From: Cytophagaceae bacterium
GTDB lineage: Bacteria > Bacteroidota > Bacteroidia > Cytophagales > Cytophagaceae
Assembly: GCA_021151805.1 (NCBI GenBank)
Contig: JAGKWN010000091.1
Span: 1-17,812 of the forward strand
Length of the DNA: 17,812 nt
Direction of reading: 5' to 3'
Positions 1 through 7,194 of this stretch are shown piece by piece. Within the stretch, counting starts at the first letter, position 1, and each line of letters starts with the position of its first letter. Position numbers and translations under genes: made by a program. The notes under the pieces are model-generated. The model ran no database searches. It was given only the letters and a program-made list of their open reading frames with translations, and was not told the origin of the DNA.

Positions 1-25
1 GTCCTATATACTTTATTTTATTGTT

Positions 26-1786
26 ATGAGCGAAATCACAACACAATTGCCAAAGGCAGATGATGCCACAAAAAAGAAAATACAAACATGGCTGACTGGC
101 AGTTATGATGCAGATACAAAAAAACAAATTCAATCTTTGATAGACGCAGGAAAAGAAGATGAATTGATTGAATGTTTTTATAAAGATCTTGAATTCGGTA
201 CCGGGGGGTTGCGCGGACTGATGGGTGTTGGTTCAAACAGAATGAACAAGTATACCATTGGTGCAGCTACGCAAGGCTTGTGCAATTATCTGAAAAAGAA
301 TTTCCCGGGCCAGCCATTGAAAGCAGCTATTGCCCACGACAGCAGAAATAATTCAGACTTTTTTGCCCGTACAACTGCAGAAGTATTTGCAGCAAATGGT
401 ATACAGGTATATTTCTTTAAAGCATTACGTTCAACACCTGAACTTTCTTTCGCGATCCGCCATTTCGGCTGTCAGACAGGTGTAGTGCTTACCGCATCAC
501 ACAACCCAAAGGAATACAACGGTTATAAAGCATATTGGAATGATGGTGCGCAGGTAATTGCACCACACGATAAAAATATCATCACAGAAGTACAGAAAAT
601 CACAAGCATTGATGATGTAAATTTCAACGCCAACAAATCCCTGATCACAGAAATCGGCGAAGAAGTTGACAATGCTTATCTGGATGAAATTGTAAAACTT
701 ACTGTATCTCCTGATGCAATTAAGCGTCAGAAAGACATGAAGGTTGTTTATACACCTATCCATGGTACAGGTATTGTTCTGGTACCGGAAGTACTGAAGC
801 GTTTTGGTTTTGAGAACGTACGTGTTGTACAGGAACAGGCCGTACCGGATGGCAACTTCCCTACGGTGGTTTATCCAAACCCGGAAGAAAAAGACGCCTT
901 GAGCATGGCCGTTAAACAAGCAACGGAATGGAACGCAGACCTGGTTATGGCTACGGACCCGGATGCGGATCGTGTAGGTATTGCAATCAAGAATGATAAA
1001 AATGAATTCCAGTTATTAAACGGAAACCAGACAGGAAGCTTACTGATTCTATACATGCTGCAGGCATGGAAGAATGCAAATAAGATCACTGGAAAAGAAT
1101 TCATTGTTAAGACGATTGTAACGACAGACCTGATTGAGAAGATCGCTGTTAAATTCGGTGTGAAGTATTACAATACCTTAACAGGTTTCAAATACATTGC
1201 TGCAAAAATTAAAGAGCTTGAAGGCAAAGAACAATTCATCGCCGGCGGCGAAGAGAGCTACGGCTATTTGATCGGTGACAGCGTGCGTGATAAAGATGCC
1301 ATCGCATCCTGTGCATTCATCGCTGAAATGGTGGCGTATGCAAAAGACCAGGGCAAATCATTGTATGACATGTTGCTTGACATGTATGTGGAATATGGTT
1401 TCTACAAAGAACACCTGATCTCACTGACGAAGAAAGGTAAATCCGGTGCGGAAGAAATTCAGACCATGATGAAGGAATTACGTGCGACACCTCCTAAAAC
1501 ATTGAGCGGCTCACCGGTTGAATGGATGTTTGATTACGACAGTCAGCTTGCAACAAACATTATCAACGGTACTACTAAGAAAATTGAATTGCCGCAGGAG
1601 AATGTATTGCAGTTTAAAACAGCAGACGGTACGCTGGTTTCAGCGCGTCCTTCAGGTACAGAACCGAAGATTAAATTCTATTTCAGCGTAAACGAACCAT
1701 TGGCTTCAAGAGATGAATACGCAGCCGTAGATAAAAAACTGGATGCGAAGATTCAGACACTGATCAGCGATTTGAAGTTGGCGTAA
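26..1786 (+). CDS. Phosphohexomutase (phosphoglucomutase/phosphomannomutase family)
   Basis: Interconverts hexose 1- and 6-phosphates in the cytoplasm, feeding glycogen, nucleotide-sugar and envelope polysaccharide synthesis. All four signatures of the alpha-D-phosphohexomutase superfamily are visible in order: the phosphoserine loop TASHNP (catalytic Ser158), the Mg2+ loop DPDADR (residues 311-316), the sugar-binding loop GGEESYG (407-413) and the C-terminal phosphate-binding loop RPSGTEPK (541-548). The 586-residue length and the N-terminal FGTGGLRG stretch fit the long bacterial PgcA-like subgroup that mostly acts on glucose phosphate, but substrate choice (glucose, mannose or both) cannot be read from motifs. 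The ATG at 26 is the first in-frame start and lies only 25 nt into the window, so its promoter is not visible. A clear hairpin terminator follows at 1811. Confidence 0.95.
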   Translation: MSEITTQLPKADDATKKKIQTWLTGSYDADTKKQIQSLIDAGKEDELIECFYKDLEFGTGGLRGLMGVGSNRMNKYTIGAATQGLCNYLKKNFPGQPLKAAIAHDSRNNSDFFARTTAEVFAANGIQVYFFKALRSTPELSFAIRHFGCQTGVVLTASHNPKEYNGYKAYWNDGAQVIAPHDKNIITEVQKITSIDDVNFNANKSLITEIGEEVDNAYLDEIVKLTVSPDAIKRQKDMKVVYTPIHGTGIVLVPEVLKRFGFENVRVVQEQAVPDGNFPTVVYPNPEEKDALSMAVKQATEWNADLVMATDPDADRVGIAIKNDKNEFQLLNGNQTGSLLILYMLQAWKNANKITGKEFIVKTIVTTDLIEKIAVKFGVKYYNTLTGFKYIAAKIKELEGKEQFIAGGEESYGYLIGDSVRDKDAIASCAFIAEMVAYAKDQGKSLYDMLLDMYVEYGFYKEHLISLTKKGKSGAEEIQTMMKELRATPPKTLSGSPVEWMFDYDSQLATNIINGTTKKIELPQENVLQFKTADGTLVSARPSGTEPKIKFYFSVNEPLASRDEYAAVDKKLDAKIQTLISDLKLA

Positions 1787-2016
1787 GTTAATTATGAATT
1801 ATTAGAAATGAATCCTCCAAGGTTTTAAAAACTTGGAGGATTTTTCATATCGGGCCGGATTAAAAATAACTTCATCCCTCGTTGGCGCCTCACTCACTCA
1901 CCTGTCCACTGCTCAACCTGCTGTTGTAGGCATGTTAAGAGCACTACGCGCCAACAAGTGCTGAACGGCAAGATGCGACAAGCGATAAAATAATTCATAA
2001 TTCATAATTCATAATT
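1787..2016. repeat. Intergenic island A bounded by inverted AATTATG-type heptamer repeats
   Basis: The gap between two convergent genes is bordered by inverted copies of a heptamer-type repeat. The left arm (about 1788-1804, TTAATTATGAATTATTA) begins 1 nt after the stop codon at 1784-1786. The right arm (1990-2016) is nearly four tandem copies of ATAATTC and ends at the base before the opposing gene's stop codon (2017-2019). Inside are the terminator at 1811 and a GC-richer stretch (about 1850-1985) holding inverted repeats GTTGGCGC (1881-1888) / GCGCCAAC (1948-1955) and AGCACT (1940-1945) / AGTGCT (1956-1961). I see no gene in it. Confidence 0.7.
1811..1846 (+). terminator. Rho-independent terminator of the phosphohexomutase gene
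   Basis: An 11-bp perfect stem pairs 1811-1821 (AATCCTCCAAG) with 1832-1842, around a 10-nt loop, and runs into a T tract (1841-1845). It begins 24 nt after the phosphohexomutase stop codon. A perfect stem with a T tract is a standard intrinsic terminator. Confidence 0.9.
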
Positions 2017-2796
2017 CTAATAAACCTCCGCTACCTTCATTACATCATTCGCTTGCATATAACCGCCTCCGTTTACCCGCTCATAAAAAGCGAGATGTAA
2101 AAATACTACCAGAGAAACCTGCCCATCCCTCGCCTCTTCCGGAACAGGCACAATCACGTGCTGTACATTTTCTACAAAGCATATATCCAGATCAGCGCTT
2201 TCCGCCACGAGCAGTGACCCGTGATACGGGTTTTCTACAGGCATATAGGTAATACTGTCTTCCGTACTGGTACAAAAACTATTGGCAAACGGCATCACCG
2301 CCAGCGTCATCCGGAAATGTGTTCTGTTCTTATCATCTTTCAGACGCGTACGCTTAAATGCATTCAGTTGCAATGTCACACGGCTGCGATCTTCCGCACA
2401 TGTTACCACATAAGGCACCAATGCAGCAGTTGCATTGAATATATGTTTCTTTTTAAATGTATAATTGCATAACCGATCCTTGTGCGCGCGGAGGTCCAAC
2501 ACCTCACGGCCATCAGCAACAAGAGTTCTGAAAAATGCCGTCAGGCTCCCGCTCATGCGCTTATCCATTGCACTTTCAAAGGTAGGTTTAAGAGCCATCC
2601 TGAAAGCGGTTGCTATGCCTGAAAGACTGCCGAATAAATTATAATTCTTTCGAACAGGCGCATATACCGGATCGTTTGCAAGCCGCTCCGGATCAGGTGC
2701 TGATGAGTTTTTAATAATATCTTTCCCTTCCATGGTAAAATGAGATTTACCATCAATAAATCCTTTCAGATTATCCTTCTTTTTTGTTTTAGCCAT
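2017..2796 (-). CDS. Uncharacterised Bacteroidota protein of the FYK/DPxxxxxRxN-type family
   Basis: Function unknown. The 259-residue protein has a basic start (MAKTKKKDN), then a layout I recognise from a group of uncharacterised Bacteroidota proteins: a short segment resembling G.I.G...F...DG near residues 11-25, a DP-x-x-x-x-x-R-x-N-x-x-x-F-G segment (here NDPVYAPVRKNYNLFG, about 41-56), then a helical RMALKP/MDKRMSGSLTAFFRTL stretch. The C-terminal half looks beta-rich with a possible jelly-roll or binding fold. No signal peptide, membrane segment or enzyme motif is visible. It stands alone, convergent with the phosphohexomutase and divergent from serA. A promoter-like TTG-N19-TAGTTTCG lies upstream on the minus strand (2834-2863). 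Its ATG at 2796 is the first in-frame start. Confidence 0.75.
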   Translation of the reverse strand: MAKTKKKDNLKGFIDGKSHFTMEGKDIIKNSSAPDPERLANDPVYAPVRKNYNLFGSLSGIATAFRMALKPTFESAMDKRMSGSLTAFFRTLVADGREVLDLRAHKDRLCNYTFKKKHIFNATAALVPYVVTCAEDRSRVTLQLNAFKRTRLKDDKNRTHFRMTLAVMPFANSFCTSTEDSITYMPVENPYHGSLLVAESADLDICFVENVQHVIVPVPEEARDGQVSLVVFLHLAFYERVNGGGYMQANDVMKVAEVY

Positions 2797-2833
2797 AGCT
2801 TTATTTATAACAATCGTTGTAAAAATTAAAATC

Positions 2834-2863
2834 CGAAACTAGCCTTCAGTCTGCTTCTTTCAA
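2834..2863 (-). promoter_or_regulatory. Bacteroidota-type promoter for the 2017-2796 gene
   Basis: On the minus strand, TTG (2863-2861) is followed after exactly 19 nt by TAGTTTCG (2841-2834). The known Bacteroidota sigma factor consensus is TTG, about 19 nt, then TAnnTTTG, so the -7 box differs at one base. The start codon lies about 37 nt downstream, a sensible leader length. This is inferred from sequence alone. Confidence 0.5.
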
Positions 2864-2971
2864 ATAATCATTTGTTAATAAATTCAGATTGTACAGCATT
2901 AAGTACTAGCAATTACATTTAATTGTGTAAGTTGCATCCCCTTCTGAAGACAAAACGCTTCATATTCATCC

Positions 2972-3048
2972 TTCACCCGCAGTTCACCCGCAGTTCACCC
3001 GCAGTTCAGCCGTAGTTTACCCGTACTTCACCCGTAGTTCACCCGTAG
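2972..3048. repeat. Seven tandem 11-bp repeats (TTCACCCGYAG)
   Basis: Seven head-to-tail units start at 2972, 2983, 2994, 3005, 3016, 3027 and 3038. The first three read TTCACCCGCAG exactly, the fourth and fifth differ by one to three bases, and the last two read TTCACCCGTAG. Eleven bp is close to one helical turn, so a protein bound at each unit would sit on one face of the DNA. The unit is not a multiple of three, which argues against a coding repeat. The array lies about 160 bp before the DnaA-box-like cluster. Confidence 0.9.
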
Positions 3049-3204
3049 TGAAACCTAAGTAAACACCATCCAATACCCATTCTGCGCCCGCCTCACCCCA
3101 TGAAAAACACTTGGCAAAGAACTTAGAAAGCAGTATATCATTCCCACGCTTTCGCTGTCGCAAGCATTTGCTTGTGCCTACTAGTTTACAATTACTGAAC
3201 ACAC

Positions 3205-3382
3205 TTACCCACATTTTACATTATCCATTTCCACAATGAACTCCTACATCCGAAAAATATCCTTTCTGATTCATTTTCAAGTACTCTAACTTTAATCCAC
3301 AGATTTACGCACTCCAAACACACCAATTATCCACAAGCATCAAGTTGTATTATCAACATCTTAACAATATAAGTTATCCACT
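3205..3382 (+). other. Cluster of DnaA-box-like 9-mers (candidate oriC or DnaA-bound region)
   Basis: Against the established DnaA box TTATNCACA, the plus strand carries TTACCCACA (3205-3213), TTATCCATT (3221-3229), TAATCCACA (3293-3301), a perfect TTATCCACA (3327-3335), TTATCAACA (3350-3358) and TTATCCACT (3374-3382). All lie on one strand, and the last three are spaced 23 and 24 bp apart. The flanks are AT-rich and non-coding, and the genes on either side diverge. This is a candidate origin or a DnaA-regulated site. The genes do not include dnaA, dnaN or other usual origin neighbours, although Bacteroidota origins need not lie beside dnaA. Confidence 0.5.
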
Positions 3383-3565
3383 CCCAACATTGAAAAAAGG
3401 GCAGAAAACGGATAATTCATTCCGAAATCCTTCTTCTTTACCATTTAGAGATAAAAACTCATTTTAATCCTATTTTATCCGATTCCCCTTACTTGGGGTA
3501 ACATTCTAAGTGTTTACCTCAAAAGCTTCATTTTTAGAGAAAAAATGCAGAAATTTGCACCTTCT

Positions 3566-3596
3566 TATCTGAAGCGTTGTTTACTGGTTTCAGATA
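3566..3596 (+). promoter_or_regulatory. Inverted repeat upstream of the serB-serA fusion
   Basis: TATCTGAA (3566-3573) and TTCAGATA (3589-3596) form a perfect 8-bp inverted repeat with a 15-nt spacer, ending 48 nt before the start codon. It could be an operator or a leader-RNA hairpin. Nothing else identifies the regulator. Confidence 0.35.
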
Positions 3597-3644
3597 GAAA
3601 AAATAACAATTGATTACAAGAACAATTTAAGCATACATAATTGC

Positions 3645-5546
3645 ATGGAAACAATCGAGAAGGTTCCGTATTTCGTCATTGATTTTGACAGCACATTTAC
3701 GCAGGTTGAGGCTTTAGATGAATTGGCTACGATTTCATTAGCGGGTAATCCGAATCAGCAACAGATCATTCAACAAATCATTGACCTTACCAACCTGGGT
3801 ATGGAAGGCAAAGGCTCGTTCAGCGAAAACCTTGTTAAAAGACTGGCGCTTGTTAAAGCAAACAGATCGCACCTACCTCAGCTGATTGATTTATTACGTT
3901 CCAAAGTTTCCAAGTCTGTGAAACGTAACAAACATTTCTTCCGTGATTATGCAGACCAGATCTACATTGTTTCTTCAGGCTTTAAAGAATTCATTTTGCC
4001 AATCGTAACAGAATTCGGCATCAAGGAAGATCATGTATTAGCCAATACATTTACATTCGACAAGGATGATAACATCATCGGCTGCGATTCAAACAACCCG
4101 CTTAGCCAGGATAAAGGCAAGATCAAGTTAATGGAAAAGCTTGGCTTAACAGGCGACGTACATGTGATCGGCGATGGTTACACAGACTATGAGATCAGAG
4201 GCGCAGGCCTTGCAACCAAGTTCTACGCATTTACAGAAAATGTAAGTCGCGCAGCAGTAATTGCAAAAGCAGACAGCATCGCTCCAAACTTCGACGAAAT
4301 ATTATTCCAGGAAAAACTTCCGATGACGATTTCTTATCCAAAGAACCGTATTAAAGTTTTGCTACTGGAAAACATCCATACAGATGCTCAGAAATTATTC
4401 AGCGAAGAAGGTTATACCGTTGAAGTAATTGCAAGTGCATTGGAAGAAGATGAATTGATTGAAAAAATCAAGGATGTATCCATCATCGGTATCCGTTCTA
4501 AAACAACAATCACTGCAAAAGTATTGGAACACGCACCTAAGCTTCTAGCAATCGGTGCGTTCTGTATCGGTACCAACCAGATCGACCTGAAAGCAGCGCA
4601 ACAAAAAGGTGTTGCTGTATTCAACGCTCCATTCAGCAACACACGTAGTGTGGTTGAATTGGCAATTGGCGAGATCATCATGCTGTACCGTCGTACACTT
4701 GAGAAGAGTATGCAAATGCACACAGGTAAGTGGGATAAATCTGCAAAGAACTCTTTCGAGATCAGAGGTAAAAAATTAGGTCTTGTAGGTTACGGCAACA
4801 TCGGTTCTCAGCTTTCTGTAATTGCTGAATCTCTTGGTATGGTTGTGTATTACTATGATATTGTTGAAAGACTTTCTCTTGGTAATGCTAAAAAATGCAA
4901 CAGCTTAAAAGAGTTATTAAATATTGCTGATGTGGTATCTCTTCACGTTGACGGAAGAGCAAGCAACAAAGGCATGTTCGGTGCAAAAGAATTTGACCAG
5001 ATGAAACAAGGTTCTATTTTCTTGAACTTAGCACGCGGACCGGTAACCGATCTTAAGGCATTGGCACAAAACATCAAGAGTGGTAAAATATTAGGCGCCG
5101 GACTTGATGTATACGAATACGAGCCGAAAAATAACGATGAAGAGTTCATCAACGATGTACGTGGTTTACAAAACGTAATCCTTACACCACACATTGGTGG
5201 TTCTACAGAAGAAGCTCAATCAAACATCGGCAACTTTGTACCAAACAGAATTACAGATTATATCAACAATGGCACTACCCTGCACAGTGTAAACTTCCCG
5301 AACATTCAGCTGCCTGAATTACAGGAAGGACACCGCTTCATGCACCTGCACGAAAACCAGCCAGGTATCCTTGCGAAGATCAATAACCTGTTTGCGAAAC
5401 ACAACATCAACATCTTAGCGCAATATTTAAAAACCAACGAACAGGTTGGTTACGTAATTACAGATATCGCTAAGATCTACGATAAAGAAGTATTAAATGA
5501 ATTAAAAGAAATCCCTGGAACAATCCGTTTCAGAACTTTATACTAG
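3645..5546 (+). CDS. serA: Bifunctional phosphoserine phosphatase / D-3-phosphoglycerate dehydrogenase (SerB-SerA fusion)
   Basis: This 633-residue protein fuses two steps of serine synthesis. Residues 7-215 form a HAD phosphatase of the phosphoserine phosphatase type: DFDST (nucleophile Asp13, acid/base Asp15), Glu22 placed as in known SerB, MEGKGSF...R, VSSGF, and GDGYTD (Asp177, Asp181). Residues 235-545 are a D-2-hydroxyacid dehydrogenase: GYGNIG at 382-387 binds NAD, and the catalytic set Arg464, Glu493, His516 keeps the spacing (29 and 23) of E. coli SerA. Residues 564-633 form an ACT domain (ENQPGILAKIN), which in SerA senses L-serine for feedback inhibition. With SerC next door the whole pathway from 3-phosphoglycerate to serine is encoded. 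That the HAD half acts as SerB is inference from motifs and context. Confidence 0.93.
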   Translation: METIEKVPYFVIDFDSTFTQVEALDELATISLAGNPNQQQIIQQIIDLTNLGMEGKGSFSENLVKRLALVKANRSHLPQLIDLLRSKVSKSVKRNKHFFRDYADQIYIVSSGFKEFILPIVTEFGIKEDHVLANTFTFDKDDNIIGCDSNNPLSQDKGKIKLMEKLGLTGDVHVIGDGYTDYEIRGAGLATKFYAFTENVSRAAVIAKADSIAPNFDEILFQEKLPMTISYPKNRIKVLLLENIHTDAQKLFSEEGYTVEVIASALEEDELIEKIKDVSIIGIRSKTTITAKVLEHAPKLLAIGAFCIGTNQIDLKAAQQKGVAVFNAPFSNTRSVVELAIGEIIMLYRRTLEKSMQMHTGKWDKSAKNSFEIRGKKLGLVGYGNIGSQLSVIAESLGMVVYYYDIVERLSLGNAKKCNSLKELLNIADVVSLHVDGRASNKGMFGAKEFDQMKQGSIFLNLARGPVTDLKALAQNIKSGKILGAGLDVYEYEPKNNDEEFINDVRGLQNVILTPHIGGSTEEAQSNIGNFVPNRITDYINNGTTLHSVNFPNIQLPELQEGHRFMHLHENQPGILAKINNLFAKHNINILAQYLKTNEQVGYVITDIAKIYDKEVLNELKEIPGTIRFRTLY

Positions 5547-5697
5547 TTGCTAGGTGCTAGTTTCCAGTTGCCAGACAACACAATAACTGGAAGCTAGCAC
5601 TTAGAATTAAATAATCAGACAATAATACTTTCGTAAATTAAGTCAGGACTTTTTACTAAGAACATCTAGGAACTAGTGCCTAGTAACTCGCAACTAC
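5544..5697. repeat. Intergenic island B: inverted TAGTTGC-type heptamer repeats with long hairpin
   Basis: Heptamers of a TAGTTGC type fill much of the gap between serA and serC. A forward tract (5544-5573) reads TAGTTGC, TAGGTGC, TAGTTTC, CAGTTGC and includes the serA stop codon TAG. A reverse tract follows at about 5582-5606, and a second reverse tract lies at 5666-5697, 5 nt before the serC start. The first two tracts pair as a 22-bp stem with three mismatches (5548-5569 with 5585-5606) around a 15-nt loop. The stem could end or attenuate transcription, but no T tract follows. CTAG-containing near-palindrome at 5666-5683. Confidence 0.75.
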
Positions 5698-5702
5698 TTA
5701 CA

Positions 5703-6788
5703 ATGAATAATAAAATCTACTTTACTCCCGGTCCATCTGAATTATATCCAACCGTTCGTCAGCATATGATAACTGCACTGGATGAAAAGATCGGCGTTAT
5801 TTCTCATCGCAGCAAAAAGTTTGAAGAAGTATACAAAACTGCTTCAGACAATCTTAAAACCTTATTGGAGCTTCCTTCCAATTATGAAGTTTTATTTCTT
5901 GCTTCCGCAACAGAAATCTGGGAACGTATTATTCAGAACTGTGTAGAGAAAAAAAGCTTCCATTGTGTGAATGGTTCTTTCTCTAAACGCTTTTATGAAT
6001 TTGCCGGCGAACTGGGTCGCGAGGCATACAAAGAAGAAGCAGCGTTTGGGAAAGGCTTCTACCCTGCCAACATCAATGTACCTGCAGATGCAGAAATCAT
6101 TTGCTTAACGCATAATGAAACAAGCTCTGGTGTATCCATGCCGGTTGAAGACATCAACCAGTTCAGAGATAAAAACAAAGATGCTTTAATCTTTGTTGAC
6201 GCAGTATCTTCTCTTCCTTATCCAAAATTCGACTGGACAAAAATTGACTCAGCATTTTTCTCTGTGCAGAAATGCTTTGGCTTACCTGCAGGTTTGGGTG
6301 TATGGATCCTGAATGATCGCGTGATTGAAAAATCAAAAGCGCTACTGGCGAAAGGTAAATCCATCGGCACCTATCATACAATCCCTTCTATGTTGGAAAA
6401 GGCGAAAGTAAATCAAACACCTGAAACACCGAATGCCATGAACATTTTCCTTCTTGGAAAAGTTACTGCAGACATGTTAAAAATCAGTGCAGAGGGTGTG
6501 CGCAAACAAACAGAAGATAAGGCTGCTTTAATTAATAATTATATCGGTTCAAGCAAGGTATTCAGCTTTGGTGTTGAAGACGCCAGACTGCGCTCTATGA
6601 CAACCATCGTTGCCAATACAACTATGCTGCCGGGCGAGGTTAACAAAATACTCGAGCCATTTGACATGGCCGTTGGTGCAGGCTACGGTTCTAAAAAAGA
6701 AACGCAGATTCGTATTGCAAACTTCCCGGCCCACTCTTATGAGCAGGTCCTTAAACTGGTTCAGACATTACAGGAAAAAATTGGTTAA
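5703..6788 (+). CDS. serC: Phosphoserine aminotransferase (class V aminotransferase)
   Basis: PLP enzyme of the class V aminotransferase fold, expected to convert 3-phosphohydroxypyruvate and glutamate to phosphoserine and 2-oxoglutarate. The protein opens with FTPGPSELYP, a typical SerC start that places the phosphate-binding loop. FVDAVSS carries the Asp that holds the PLP ring nitrogen, and SVQKCFGLPAG carries the Schiff-base lysine, Lys190. At 361 residues it matches SerC length. I start it at ATG 5703: an in-frame GTG at 5676 lies inside the heptamer repeat and would add nine residues encoded by repeat DNA. The family also contains alanine-glyoxylate aminotransferases, but the SerB-SerA neighbour favours SerC. 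The MaoC gene starts 1 nt after its stop. Confidence 0.88.
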   Translation: MNNKIYFTPGPSELYPTVRQHMITALDEKIGVISHRSKKFEEVYKTASDNLKTLLELPSNYEVLFLASATEIWERIIQNCVEKKSFHCVNGSFSKRFYEFAGELGREAYKEEAAFGKGFYPANINVPADAEIICLTHNETSSGVSMPVEDINQFRDKNKDALIFVDAVSSLPYPKFDWTKIDSAFFSVQKCFGLPAGLGVWILNDRVIEKSKALLAKGKSIGTYHTIPSMLEKAKVNQTPETPNAMNIFLLGKVTADMLKISAEGVRKQTEDKAALINNYIGSSKVFSFGVEDARLRSMTTIVANTTMLPGEVNKILEPFDMAVGAGYGSKKETQIRIANFPAHSYEQVLKLVQTLQEKIG

Positions 6789-6789
6789 T

Positions 6790-7194
6790 ATGTTAAAGAT
6801 CGGCGATACGTATTCAGAAGTATTTTCTTATTCACAGGAACAGGTTATACAATTTGCAGAGTTGTCGGGTGATAAAAACCCACTGCATTTAGATGCTGAA
6901 TACGCAGCAACTACGATGTTCAAAAAACCAATCATTCACGGTATTTTAGGAGCAAGTATCATGTCTAAAATTTTAGGTATGAAGTTTCCTGGTGAAGGCA
7001 CCGTTTATTTAAAACAGGAAATTGATTTCAAACGTCCTATGTATGTAGATGTACAATATGAAGCACAATTGAAGGTCCTTGAAATCAATGCTGATAAACA
7101 CACGGCTGTTATCGAAACCAAAATCGTTGACAAAGAAACAGGCAAAGTAAATGTATTGGGTAATGCCCACATCATGCACAAAGAGAAAATATGA
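6790..7194 (+). CDS. MaoC-like hotdog hydratase ((R)-specific enoyl-CoA hydratase type)
   Basis: A 134-residue single-hotdog protein of the MaoC/PhaJ family, which hydrates trans-2-enoyl-CoA to (R)-3-hydroxyacyl-CoA. The hydratase 2 motif is intact: FAELSGDKNPLHLDAEYA, with Asp28 and His33 spaced as the catalytic Asp/His of PhaJ, then IIHGILGASIMSKI. Short single-domain members usually work as dimers. ATG 6790 is 1 nt after the serC stop, and the longer in-frame opening back to 6610 lies inside serC and is rejected. Its stop overlaps the bestrophin start (ATGA), so the two are probably translationally coupled. Its link to serine synthesis is unclear. The true substrate is unknown. Confidence 0.9.
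   Translation: MLKIGDTYSEVFSYSQEQVIQFAELSGDKNPLHLDAEYAATTMFKKPIIHGILGASIMSKILGMKFPGEGTVYLKQEIDFKRPMYVDVQYEAQLKVLEINADKHTAVIETKIVDKETGKVNVLGNAHIMHKEKI

Larger units (their letters stand above)
2797..3644. other. Long G-poor intergenic region between divergent genes
   Basis: 848 nt without a convincing gene. From left to right it holds the promoter of the leftward gene, seven 11-bp tandem repeats (2972-3048), a one-strand cluster of DnaA-box-like 9-mers (3205-3382), a CCCC-TTACTT-GGGG hairpin near 3485-3500, and an 8-bp inverted repeat (3566-3596) upstream of serA. A hand count over 3241-3400 gives 42 C against 12 G on the plus strand, a strong skew absent from the flanking genes. The only open frame of note, on the minus strand at 3017-3214, runs into the 11-bp repeats and looks like chance. 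Confidence 0.7.

Noticed and set aside
2221..2472. Plus-strand frame opposite the uncharacterised gene
   Set aside because: It is cysteine- and histidine-rich without pattern and antisense to the better-supported 259-residue frame.
2972..3048. CRISPR array
   Set aside because: The units are 11 bp and directly adjacent, without spacers, and there are no cas genes.
3017..3214. Minus-strand open frame of 65 codons in the long intergenic gap
   Set aside because: It runs into the 11-bp repeats, has atypical composition, and no homology-like motif is visible.
4412..5194. Minus-strand open frames inside serA
   Set aside because: They are antisense shadows of a well-supported gene with intact motifs in the forward frame.
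5676..5702. GTG start for serC
   Set aside because: The codons lie in the heptamer repeat, and the protein from ATG 5703 begins exactly where SerC family proteins begin.
6610..6789. Longer start for the MaoC-like gene inside serC
   Set aside because: It would overlap serC by 60 codons out of frame; ATG 6790 gives the normal hydratase length.
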